Of a DNA stretch of 64,000 nt, positions 52,019 to 59,241 are shown piece after piece. The notes under the pieces are model-generated. The model searched no databases. It was given only the letters and a program-made list of their open reading frames with translations, and was not told where the DNA came from. The stretch spans positions 124,001-188,000 of the forward strand of contig NZ_JAUQSY010000005.1 of the NCBI RefSeq assembly GCF_030580865.1, in the 5' to 3' direction. How positions within the stretch are numbered: position 1 is the first letter of the stretch; each line of letters begins with the position of its first letter. This stretch comes from Hymenobacter aranciens (GTDB lineage: Bacteria; Bacteroidota; Bacteroidia; Cytophagales; Hymenobacteraceae). The position numbers and the translations under genes were made by a program.

Positions 52019-52174
52019 AGCCGCAAAGCGGCGCCACGTTGGTAGTAATTCCCGTTGTCTCGTATGAAGAGCCGCAAAGCGGCGGCACTCTCCACTAGAA
52101 AGAAATGCCGCCGCTTTGCGGCTCATTGCCCGTATATTCGGTATCAGCTACCAACATGTCGCCGCTTTGCGGCT
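52019..52174. repeat. Nested palindromes built from four AGCCGCAAAGCGGCG units (family E)
   Basis: Copies are at 52019-52033 and 52070-52084 (direct) and 52109-52123 and 52160-52174 (inverted). Each is itself a GCCGC-AAA-GCGGC hairpin. Copies 1 and 4 extend to ~27-nt arms that include TTGGTAG/CTACCAA, so the whole region folds as a hairpin within a hairpin between the hydrolase and fdhF genes. A similar half-unit lies at ~38920-38932. Confidence 0.85.
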
Positions 52175-52204
52175 GTGCTTATTCTCTCGCCTCCCTCTCC
52201 GCTC

Positions 52205-54712
52205 ATGGATAATTCCCCCGTTTCCGACCCCGGCAAAGCCGGCAACTCCGCCGAGCAAAAGGCCTCGAACCAGCCCCGCAGCGGCGAGCGCCCCAACCAG
52301 GGTGCCGCCCCCGCCGCCGACTACGACGGCCCGGCCCCCCGGGAATCCACGCTCATCCCCGCGCCCGACGTGGCCGGAGCCAGGCACCACCACACCATCC
52401 TGGCCCAACCGCCCGAAGCCCTCACCGGCCTGCGCCTCAGCGAGCGCCAGCGCGTAGCCGCCGGCGTGCAGGCCATCATTAAGTCGATGGAATTCAGCTG
52501 GAGCGAGGGCGGCCTGAGTCGTGGCACCCGCGGCCTGCTGCACATGAACCAGAAGGACGGCTTCGACTGCTCCAGCTGCGCCTGGCCCGACCCCGACGGC
52601 CACCGCTCCATCGCCGAGTTCTGCGAAAACGGCGCCAAAGCCACCGCCTCCGACGCCGACGATAAAGCCTGCGGGCCCGAGTTTTTTGCGAAACACAGTC
52701 TGGTCGAACTGTCGCAAATGACCGACCGCGACCAGAATAACGCCGGCCGCCTCACCCACCCGCTGGTGAAACGCCCCGGCGGCACCCACTACGAGCCCAT
52801 CGAATGGCCTGAAGCCTTCGACATCATCGCGCAGGAGCTGAATAGCCTGGCCTCGCCCGACGAAGCCACGTTCTACACCTCCGGCAAGGTGCCCAACGAG
52901 CCCGCGTTCCTGTTTCAGCTCTTCGCCCGGCAGTTTGGCACCAACAACCTGCCCGACTGCTCCAACATGTGCCACGAAAGCAGCGGCGCGGCCCTCAGCA
53001 GCACCCTGGGCCTGGGCAAAGGCTCCGTGACCCTCAACGACATCCACGAGGCCGAGGTCATCATGGTCATCGGCCAGAACCCTGGTACCAACCACCCGCG
53101 CATGCTCACGGCGCTGCAAATCGCGAAGCAAAACGGCGCCAAAATCATCGGCGTCAACCCCCTGCGCGAAACCGGCCTCGACCACTTTAAGAACCCGCAG
53201 GATTTCATGAATCCCATCAAGGCCGTGGGGGCACTGCTGGGCAGCGGCACTCCCATTTCCGACGTGTTCCTGCAAGTGCGCGTCGATGGCGACATGGCCC
53301 TGCTGCGTGGCATCATGAAGCACCTGCTGGCCGCCGAGGAACTGAACCCCGGCCAGGTCATCGACCACGACTTCATTGCCCGGCACACCACTGGCTACCG
53401 GTCGGTAGTCGATAACCTTCAGCAAACCAGCTGGGACGAAATCGAAACCCTGAGCGGCTGCACCCGCGCCGAGCTGCTGGAAGCCGCCAACCTGCTGGCT
53501 CATAAACAAAAAATCATCATCTGCTGGGCTATGGGCCTGACGCAACAGCGCCAGGGTGTGCAAACCATTCAGGAGCTGGTGAACCTGCTGCTGATGAAAG
53601 GCGCCATCGGCAAGCCCGGCGCGGGCACCTGCCCCGTGCGCGGCCACTCTAACGTGCAGGGCGACCGCACGATGGGCATCTGGGAAAAAATGCCCGATAC
53701 CTTCCTCGACGCCCTGCAAAAGGAGTTCAACTTTGCCCCGCCCCGCGCCCACGGCCTCGACACCGTGGAAAGCATCCGCGCCATGCACGAAGGCCGCGTA
53801 AAAGTGTACTTCGGCCTGGGCGGCAACCTCTTGTCGGCCGGTCCTGACACCGAGCTCATCGCCGAGGCCATGCGCAAGCAGCACCTCACGGTGTTCGTCG
53901 GCACCAAGCTCAACCGCGGTCACCTGCTCACGGGCCGCACCAGTTTGCTGCTGCCCTGCTTCACCCACGCCGATGTGGACATGCAAAAGTCTGGTCACCA
54001 GATGACGAGCTGCGAAAACTCGATGGGCGTCGTCAGCCAGAATAAAGGCGTGCTCACGCCCTTGCCCGGCCAGATGCTCAGCGAGGTAGCCATCCTCAGC
54101 GGCGTGGCCATCGCCACCCTGGGCGACCGGCTGCGTGGCGACTGGGTAGCCATGACCGAAAACTACGACCTCATCCGCGACCACATCGCCCGCGTCATCC
54201 CCGGCTTCGAGAACTACAACGAAAAGCTGCGCCGCCCCGGCGGCTTCTACCTCCCCAACGGCCCCCGCGACCGCAGCTTCACCACCGCCGACGGCAAAGC
54301 TCACTTCACCCGCACCACCCTCGAAACCCCCGACCTGCGCCGCAACGAGCTGGTGCTAATGACCGTGCGCAGCCACGACCAGTTCAATACCACCATCTAC
54401 GACTACAACGACCGCTACCGCGGCATCCATGGCGAGCGCCGCGTGCTGTTCATGAACCGCGCCGACATGGCCGAGCGCCACCTGCAAGCCAAAGACCTGA
54501 TTGACATTACCAGCCACTTCAAAGGCCAGCAGCGTACGGTGGAGAAGTTCGTGGCGGTGCCCTACGACATTCCGAAGGGCAACGTAGCCGCTTACTTCCC
54601 CGAGGCCAATCCGCTGGTGCCGCTGTCGAGCGTAGCCAAGGTGAGTAATACGCCGACGTCGAAGTTTGTGGTGGTGACGGTGGAGAAAGCGAAAGAATTA
54701 GCGCCGGCTTAG
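52205..54712 (+). CDS. FdhF/YdeP-family molybdopterin oxidoreductase (formate-dehydrogenase-alpha-like)
   Basis: The protein has 835 residues from the ATG at 52205 (MDNSPVSDPGKAGNSAEQKA); upstream codons translate repeat DNA. After a polar ~80-residue start, the YdeP-like Cys region appears (GFDCSSCAWPDPDGHRSIAE, then FCENGAK, ~118-145). The molybdopterin-binding core follows: EWPEAFDIIAQELN, FYTSGKVPNEPAFLFQLFAR, DCSNMCHESSGAALSSTLGL (probable Mo-ligand Cys ~255), VIMVIGQNPGTNHPRM and CPVRGHSNVQGDRTMGI. The C-terminal cofactor-binding barrel has LMTVRSHDQFNTTIYDYNDR and YFPEANPLVPL. There is no Tat signal, so it is probably cytosolic. The electron partner is not encoded nearby. It is the apparent client of the surrounding Moco genes and FdhD. 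Confidence 0.92.
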   Translation: MDNSPVSDPGKAGNSAEQKASNQPRSGERPNQGAAPAADYDGPAPRESTLIPAPDVAGARHHHTILAQPPEALTGLRLSERQRVAAGVQAIIKSMEFSWSEGGLSRGTRGLLHMNQKDGFDCSSCAWPDPDGHRSIAEFCENGAKATASDADDKACGPEFFAKHSLVELSQMTDRDQNNAGRLTHPLVKRPGGTHYEPIEWPEAFDIIAQELNSLASPDEATFYTSGKVPNEPAFLFQLFARQFGTNNLPDCSNMCHESSGAALSSTLGLGKGSVTLNDIHEAEVIMVIGQNPGTNHPRMLTALQIAKQNGAKIIGVNPLRETGLDHFKNPQDFMNPIKAVGALLGSGTPISDVFLQVRVDGDMALLRGIMKHLLAAEELNPGQVIDHDFIARHTTGYRSVVDNLQQTSWDEIETLSGCTRAELLEAANLLAHKQKIIICWAMGLTQQRQGVQTIQELVNLLLMKGAIGKPGAGTCPVRGHSNVQGDRTMGIWEKMPDTFLDALQKEFNFAPPRAHGLDTVESIRAMHEGRVKVYFGLGGNLLSAGPDTELIAEAMRKQHLTVFVGTKLNRGHLLTGRTSLLLPCFTHADVDMQKSGHQMTSCENSMGVVSQNKGVLTPLPGQMLSEVAILSGVAIATLGDRLRGDWVAMTENYDLIRDHIARVIPGFENYNEKLRRPGGFYLPNGPRDRSFTTADGKAHFTRTTLETPDLRRNELVLMTVRSHDQFNTTIYDYNDRYRGIHGERRVLFMNRADMAERHLQAKDLIDITSHFKGQQRTVEKFVAVPYDIPKGNVAAYFPEANPLVPLSSVAKVSNTPTSKFVVVTVEKAKELAPA

Positions 54713-54764
54713 AAGAGACTTGCTTGTGTTGGGATATTCTTTCAGTTCCGTTACGCTGCTATCA

Positions 54765-54772
54765 TACCTTTG
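54765..54772 (+). promoter_or_regulatory. Candidate -7 box TACCTTTG of the small RNA/peptide unit
   Basis: TACCTTTG lies 53 bp after the fdhF stop and ~20 bp before a strongly folding sequence; transcription would start near 54778. A weak TTC rather than TTG is found near -33. Confidence 0.5.
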
Positions 54773-54777
54773 CCTTA

Positions 54778-54870
54778 TCACGTAAGGTATGTCCCCCAGC
54801 CGCGTGGCTTTTCTCTGAAAAGAGGAAGCCCGGCCGGTGGAACGGTCGGGCTTCTGAAGTGTGGGGGTTT
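54778..54870 (+). ncRNA. Structured leader or small RNA upstream of a 41-codon ORF
   Basis: The predicted fold is a three-way junction. The outer stem CCCCCA (54793-54798)/TGGGGG (54862-54867) encloses hairpin CTTTTC-TCT-GAAAAG (54808-54822). It also encloses hairpin GAAGCCCG (54825-54832)/CGGGCTTC (54847-54854), which has an inner CCG/CGG pair. It follows a good -7 box and precedes a short ORF and terminator. It does not match any riboswitch, 6S, SRP or tmRNA consensus that I could recall. Confidence 0.5.
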
Positions 54871-54896
54871 TAGCGGAACCCTTTGCTTCGTGTAAG

Positions 54897-55022
54897 ATGA
54901 AAAAGGACAGCGTGAATAAACTACTGCAAGCGGTACCGCCGCTGGCATTCGAGTTTTTGAAAGGTGCCGTGCGGGCTTTAGGCCAGTACGTTACTAAACA
55001 TCTGCTCGAACTGCTGCCTTAG
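54897..55022 (+). CDS. Predicted 41-aa amphipathic peptide
   Basis: The ORF starts MKKDSVNKLLQAVPPLAFEF and ends LGQYVTKHLLELLP followed by TAG. The peptide is basic at the N-terminus and then amphipathic-helical, with Leu/Val/Phe spaced 3-4 residues apart and two prolines near the middle. It has no clear signal peptide or full membrane span. It forms the only ORF of a unit with its own promoter box (54765), folded leader and terminator (55031). This resembles the layout of small regulatory or type I toxin-like peptides, but no family was recognised. Confidence 0.5.
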   Translation: MKKDSVNKLLQAVPPLAFEFLKGAVRALGQYVTKHLLELLP

Positions 55023-55030
55023 CTTCGACT

Positions 55031-55062
55031 GAGGGCCGGGCCGAGAGGTTCGGCCCTCTTTT
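55031..55062 (+). terminator. Rho-independent terminator of the small peptide unit
   Basis: The stem GAGGGCCG (55031-55038)/CGGCCCTC (55051-55058) is followed by TTTT, 8 bp after the peptide stop codon. An alternative register GGGCCGA/TCGGCCC is also possible. Confidence 0.85.
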
Positions 55063-55125
55063 ACTTAGCAAATGTACGAGTTTCGGCTAAATAACGGCTA
55101 AAGCTAGGAAGTGGTTCTGTGCCGT

Positions 55126-55214
55126 CTGTCATGCTGACGAAGGAAGCATCCTAATCATGCCGCAACGACTTCGTTCATTCCTGATAAGATGCTTCGCTAT
55201 GCTCAGCATGACAG
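55126..55214. repeat. Imperfect inverted repeat, family C (copy 2), downstream of hemA
   Basis: Left arm 55126-55150 (CTGTCATGCTGA...GGAAGCATC) and right arm 55188-55214 (GATGCTTCGCTATGCTCAGC...) are imperfect complements. It lies 9 bp after the hemA stop and may double as its terminator. It is related to 48001-48130 by the CGTCAT.CTGAGC core. Confidence 0.8.
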
Positions 55215-55222
55215 GTGAAGCC

Positions 55223-56497
55223 TTATGCCACTGGCTGCTTCTCTAAATCGAAAATCTCGCCCAGCAGCTCTACCAACGCATCGGCGTCGTCGCGCTTGCA
55301 GGCGGTTTTGAGGTGTAGCACGTGCTGCTTCAACACTTTCTGCATCAGCGAGCGGGTGGCTTCGTCGAGCAGCTTGCTTTCGGCAGGGGTGGCTTTTTTC
55401 TGAAAACGGTCCAGCTCTTCGAGGCGGATTTGCTCGAGGCTGGCCTTCATCTTCTGGATGATGGGCGACACCAGCATTTCCTTGGCCCAGTCCTGCAGGC
55501 CGGCCAGGCTTTCGGCCACGATGGCGCGCACTTGCGGCACGGCGGCCAGGCGCAGCTCCAGCGCGGCGGAGGCTTTGCTTTGGATGGCGTCGATGTTATA
55601 CACCAGCACGCCGGGCACCTGCTCCACGTCGGCGGCGATGCTGCGGGGCACGCTCAGGTCGATGAAGAACTTGAAGCTCAGGATTTCCAGATTGGCGGCC
55701 AGCTCGCGGGTGAAGAAGGGCTCGGCGCGGTTGATGGACGAGATAACCACGTCGGCCTCCTTGAGGGCGGGCACGAGGTTCTCGAAATCGACCACGCGCA
55801 GGCCGCCGCATTCTTCGGCCAATTGCTCGGCGCGGGCGCGGGTGCGGTTGCAGAGCACGATTTCGCCGTAGTCCGAGCGGTGGTCGGCAAGGTGGCGCAC
55901 CACGTCGGCCCCGATTTCACCGAGGCCCACCACCAGCACGCGGGGCTGGGCCACGTCGGCGGTCAGCTCTTCCACCAGTTCCAAGGCGGCATAGCTCACC
56001 GAGGCGGCGCCGTCGCGGAAGGTGGTTTCGTTCTGCACGCGCTTGTTGGTGAAGAAGACGGTGTGCAGCAGACGGTGCAGGAAGGGGCCGGCCGCATCGG
56101 CATCGGCGCTCCACTGGTAGGCATTTTTAACCTGGTTGCTGATTTGCAGGTCGCCCACTACCTGGGCGTCGAGGCCCATAGCTACCTCGAAGAGGTGCTG
56201 CACGGCCGCGTCGGCATCGGTCAGCAAATCGAAGTAGGGGAGGAAGTCGCCGATGTCGGCGCGGGCCTTGAGGTCGCCGAGGGCGAGGATGATTTCGCGG
56301 CTGCGGTCGTCGTCGGCCGCGTAGTACACTTCGGTACGGTTGCAGGTGCTGAGTACCAGCAGGTCCGACAGACCCAGGTCGTGGTGCAGCGTGTGCAGAA
56401 AACGGCGACAAGCAGCCTCGTCCAGCGAAAGCAGCTCGCGAATGGCCAGCGGAGCTTTCTTAAACGACAGGCTAACCGCCTTGAATGGATGCGACAT
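55223..56497 (-). CDS. hemA: Glutamyl-tRNA reductase
   Basis: The protein has 424 residues. HemA reduces glutamyl-tRNA to glutamate-1-semialdehyde, the first committed step of C5-pathway haem synthesis. The catalytic Cys is in LLVLSTCNRTEVYYAADDD, and LRTLHH-like FLHTLHHDLGLS precedes it. The N-terminal region also has LLHTVFFTNKRVQNETTFRD. The NADPH domain has VLVVGLGEIGADVVRHLADH and EIVLCNRTRARAEQLAEECG. The dimerisation helix is near the C-terminus (LDEATRSLMQKVLKQHVLHL). The length is typical (~420). An EamA-type gene diverges from it. Confidence 0.96.
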   Translation of the reverse strand: MSHPFKAVSLSFKKAPLAIRELLSLDEAACRRFLHTLHHDLGLSDLLVLSTCNRTEVYYAADDDRSREIILALGDLKARADIGDFLPYFDLLTDADAAVQHLFEVAMGLDAQVVGDLQISNQVKNAYQWSADADAAGPFLHRLLHTVFFTNKRVQNETTFRDGAASVSYAALELVEELTADVAQPRVLVVGLGEIGADVVRHLADHRSDYGEIVLCNRTRARAEQLAEECGGLRVVDFENLVPALKEADVVISSINRAEPFFTRELAANLEILSFKFFIDLSVPRSIAADVEQVPGVLVYNIDAIQSKASAALELRLAAVPQVRAIVAESLAGLQDWAKEMLVSPIIQKMKASLEQIRLEELDRFQKKATPAESKLLDEATRSLMQKVLKQHVLHLKTACKRDDADALVELLGEIFDLEKQPVA

Positions 56498-56523
56498 AGT
56501 GTGGTCGGCGCGAAACCGGACTA

Positions 56524-56531
56524 CAAAAATA
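56524..56531 (-). promoter_or_regulatory. Candidate -7 box TATTTTTG for hemA
   Basis: On the minus strand TATTTTTG fits TAnnTTTG and lies 27 bp upstream of the hemA ATG at 56497. No TTG was found 17-23 nt further upstream. Confidence 0.3.
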
Positions 56532-56640
56532 CGCCACGATTCGCAAGCAGGAAACCGAAACTACCCTTATCGGGTTCGTGGTGGTCACATTTAGACTCTC
56601 TCTAAATAAGCCTGCTGCCCCCGGCCCTTGCCCACGCCGC

Positions 56641-56648
56641 TACCTTTG
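56641..56648 (+). promoter_or_regulatory. TACCTTTG box only 4 bp before the EamA start codon
   Basis: The box ends at 56648 and the ATG is at 56653. If functional, transcription would begin at or beside the A of the ATG, implying a leaderless mRNA. No TTG was found at -33 spacing. Confidence 0.35.
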
Positions 56649-56652
56649 CAGT

Positions 56653-57642
56653 ATGTCCGACGACCCACTTACTTCTCCCTCTACTGCTGTGCCCCCGGCC
56701 GCGGCCGCCGTGCCGCCCACGCCGGCCGCGCCGGTACCGCTGGCTACCGCCGAAGCCCCGTCGCTGGTGGCCTGGGGCTTGCTGATAGTGCTGGCCTGCA
56801 TCTGGGGCACCTCCTTTATTCTGATGAAGAAGGGTTTAGTAGTGTTTTCGGCGCTGGAGTTGGGCGCTATTCGGGTGAGCGTGGCGTCGTTGCTGCTGCT
56901 GCCGTTTGCCGCAGGCCACGTTCGCAAAATCGAAGCCGGTCGCTTCAAATGGCTGGTGTTGAGCGGGGTGGTGGGCACGCTTATTCCCGCGTTTCTCTTT
57001 GCTTACGCCGAAACCAAGCTGGCCTCGGGCTTGGCCGGGGTGCTCAATGCCCTCACGGCGGTGTTTACGCTGCTAGTGGGCGCGCTGCTGTTTGGGCAGC
57101 GGCTGACGGGGCTGCGGGTGCTGGGTATTGCGCTGGGGCTGGCGGGCACGGTGGTGCTGATACTGCTGGGTGGCAGTGGTGGCGAGGCCACGCCTACCGG
57201 CGAGGGCAACGCCTGGTACGGGCTGTATATCGTGCTGGCTACCATCGGTTACGGCGTGAGCGTGAACGTGATTAAATACCGTTTGCAAGGGCTGGCCCCG
57301 GTGGCAGTTACCTCGCTGCTGCTCCTGCTCATTGGCGGGCCGGCGCTGGCGTATCTGCTGCTCGGCACCGCCTTTTTACACAAGCTAAGTACTACTGCCG
57401 GGGCCTGGACGGCTTTTGGCTACATTGCGCTGCTGGCCACCATGAGCACGGCCGTGGCAATGGTGCTGTTCAATAAGTTGATTCAACAATCGACGGCTCT
57501 TTTCGCCTCGTCCAGCACTTACCTGATTCCCATCGTGGCGCTGGCTTTGGGCGCGCTCGATGGGGAGGCCTTCAACCTGTGGCACTTGCTGGGGATGCTC
57601 ATCATTCTGGCCGGCGTGCTGATTGTGCACCGGGCCAAATAG
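56653..57642 (+). CDS. EamA/DMT-family transporter
   Basis: The protein has 329 residues from the ATG at 56653 (MSDDPLTSPSTAVPPAAAAV); the frame upstream to 56578 is unlikely. A ~38-residue Pro/Ala-rich start is followed by ten predicted membrane helices in two EamA repeats. Repeat 1 starts WGLLIVLACIWGTSFILMKK, with LGAIRVSVASLLLLPFA and YAETKLASGLAGVLNALTAV. Repeat 2 starts WYGLYIVLATIGYGVSVNVI, with LATMSTAVAMVLFNKLIQQS and YLIPIVALALGALDGEAFN. It is probably a drug/metabolite exporter; the substrate is unknown. Its stop is 3 bp from the stop of the convergent LpxR-like gene. Confidence 0.92.
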   Translation: MSDDPLTSPSTAVPPAAAAVPPTPAAPVPLATAEAPSLVAWGLLIVLACIWGTSFILMKKGLVVFSALELGAIRVSVASLLLLPFAAGHVRKIEAGRFKWLVLSGVVGTLIPAFLFAYAETKLASGLAGVLNALTAVFTLLVGALLFGQRLTGLRVLGIALGLAGTVVLILLGGSGGEATPTGEGNAWYGLYIVLATIGYGVSVNVIKYRLQGLAPVAVTSLLLLLIGGPALAYLLLGTAFLHKLSTTAGAWTAFGYIALLATMSTAVAMVLFNKLIQQSTALFASSSTYLIPIVALALGALDGEAFNLWHLLGMLIILAGVLIVHRAK

Positions 57643-57645
57643 TGG

Positions 57646-58620
57646 CTAAAACGCCTTGGTAATACCTAGTTGAGTCCAGGCATGGCGGCGGGCGCCGGCA
57701 AACTCCGGCGTCAGCCAGGTAGCAGTAGCGCTGAGCTGGAAGCCATTGTGCGCCAGCACCAGACTGCCCGAGCCGCGCAGTACCGCCCGGCGTACCGCCC
57801 CGGCAGCGAGCGTATAGGGGTCATTGCCCGGCCATAAGCTGCCCTGCAAAGTGGCGTCGTAACCGATGAAACGGCTTTCCAGCGTGGCTTGGCCGTAGCA
57901 TTGCCAGCGGCGCAGATTGCTGCGCTGGCCTCGGCTGGCTACGCCCAGGTTGGCGAAATAGCTGTTGAAAAAGCCGGCCCGCAGGCGCAAACCCAGGCCC
58001 GCGTAGGTGTAAAGCGTACTTAGTGAAGCCTCTGCCTGACCTAGCATTTCAACATGGCCGGGTACGCTGAATACCTGCCGCTCATACAGAGCGCGGTAGC
58101 CAATCACGGGCGCGTTGCCTATCTGGTAGCGCCAGCCGCGTGGAGTCGGGTTATTGGTGCGGCGGTGAATGGCAGTCTGAAACTCCTCGGCGCCAGTGGC
58201 CGGGCCCAGGAGGCCGAGCTCCAGGGCGGTAGTCAGCCGCTGGGTGGCCTGGCTGCTCACCCGGAAAAACGAAGCGTAGATGTACGCCGCATACGGCCGG
58301 TCACCGACGCGGATAAAATCGTCCTGAATGCGCAGGGGCGTGAAGCCGTCGTAGCGCAGGGTAATGCCGTGGTACTGCGTGCTGTTGTGTGAGATGCCGG
58401 GCAGCAGGCGTTGGGTGGGTAGATGTGCCAGCGCGGGATGCACCAGCGTCAGGGTCATGCCCTGGGTGAAATAATAATCAGTCCGGAAATACAGGTCGTT
58501 GGCGTAGGTATAACTCAGGAGCCGGTCGGGGCTGATGCGGCGGAGACTGTCGGCAGGTGCAGGCCTGGCTTCGGATAAAAAGCTTACTAACAGAAGGAAA
58601 AACAAAAGCAAATGACGCAT
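57646..58620 (-). CDS. LpxR-like outer-membrane lipid A deacylase family protein
   Basis: The protein has 324 residues from the ATG at 58620, giving a signal peptide (MRHLLLFFLLLVSFLSEARP). The mature protein resembles the LpxR/DUF2219 family: SYTYANDLYFRTDYYFTQGM (conserved N/D near the N-terminus), HGITLRYDGFTPLRIQDDFI, VGDRPYAAYIYASFF (the DRPYA motif) and a series of barrel strands ending in ITKAF. LpxR removes the 3'-acyloxyacyl chain of lipid A in enteric bacteria; in Bacteroidota the role is unverified. It overlaps nothing but converges closely with the EamA gene. Confidence 0.87.
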   Translation of the reverse strand: MRHLLLFFLLLVSFLSEARPAPADSLRRISPDRLLSYTYANDLYFRTDYYFTQGMTLTLVHPALAHLPTQRLLPGISHNSTQYHGITLRYDGFTPLRIQDDFIRVGDRPYAAYIYASFFRVSSQATQRLTTALELGLLGPATGAEEFQTAIHRRTNNPTPRGWRYQIGNAPVIGYRALYERQVFSVPGHVEMLGQAEASLSTLYTYAGLGLRLRAGFFNSYFANLGVASRGQRSNLRRWQCYGQATLESRFIGYDATLQGSLWPGNDPYTLAAGAVRRAVLRGSGSLVLAHNGFQLSATATWLTPEFAGARRHAWTQLGITKAF

Positions 58621-58680
58621 AATTGGCCGGAGAAAAAACTCCTGCCACACATACGTTGCCGAGCGTGCTTATTGGTTTGG

Positions 58681-59238
58681 CTACTCGCTCACATACGGCC
58701 ACTCCCGAAACCGCTCTGGTAGCCCTGCGTTGGCAGCATTGGCCCGCACGTAGGCCACGATGCGGCCTAATTCCGCTTCATCTTCAATGACGTATTCAAA
58801 CCAGCCGGTTTGCCAGAACTTCGCTTCGGGCGGCAGCTTGGGGCGCACTAGGCGGCGGCACAGCTGGTCGGTGCGCAGGTGCAGCAGGTCGAGGGCTTTG
58901 GCCAGAGCCAGGCCGCTGCGGGCGGGCAGGTGCAGCACCAGATGCGCGTGATTGGGCAAAATAGCGAAGCCGTGTACGACGAAGCCGGTTTCTTCCAGCA
59001 TCATGATTTCACCGGCCAGCACTTCGGCCATTTTCTCATTTTCAAAGTATTGCGGACCGATGGGCCGGCGGTCGAGCACGGCGTCAAAGCGGGCGAAAAA
59101 CTGCTTCTGGGCCCGGCGGTGCTCCACGCCAGCTTCCTGGGACTGCCGCAGTTCGGCCTGCAGCTCACGAGCAGTGGCGGCGGGTACCGTGCCATGCAGG
59201 CGGAAGGTGAGAAAGACGGTTTCGCCGGGCGGAAGCAT
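58681..59238 (-). CDS. REP-associated tyrosine transposase (RAYT / IS200-like Y1 family)
   Basis: The protein has 185 residues. The HUH motif is in VVHGFAILPNHAHLVLHLPA. The probable catalytic Tyr lies in DEAELGRIVAYVRANAANAG, matching the RAYT C-terminal YI..NP region. The N-terminus (FLTFRLHGTVPAATARELQA) and GWFEYVIEDE fit the same family. RAYTs are single-copy housekept transposases that mobilise REP palindromes rather than themselves. No REP pair flanks the gene directly, but GTAG...CTAC palindromes occur elsewhere in the window. The ATG is 3 bp after the stop of the helicase gene, so the two are very likely co-transcribed and translationally coupled. Confidence 0.9.
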   Translation of the reverse strand: MLPPGETVFLTFRLHGTVPAATARELQAELRQSQEAGVEHRRAQKQFFARFDAVLDRRPIGPQYFENEKMAEVLAGEIMMLEETGFVVHGFAILPNHAHLVLHLPARSGLALAKALDLLHLRTDQLCRRLVRPKLPPEAKFWQTGWFEYVIEDEAELGRIVAYVRANAANAGLPERFREWPYVSE

Positions 59239-59241
59239 GGG

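Noticed and set aside
52055..52204. N-terminal extension of the fdhF-like gene
   Set aside because: The codons translate the AGCCGCAAAGCGGCG repeats; the natural start is ATG 52205.
52148..54304. 718-codon frame opposite the fdhF-like gene
   Set aside because: Gly/Ala/Val-rich antisense shadow; the plus-strand frame has clear molybdoenzyme motifs.
54778..54870. 6S, SRP or tmRNA gene
   Set aside because: The fold lacks the 6S open bubble, the SRP GGAAG-type apical loop and the tmRNA tRNA-like end.
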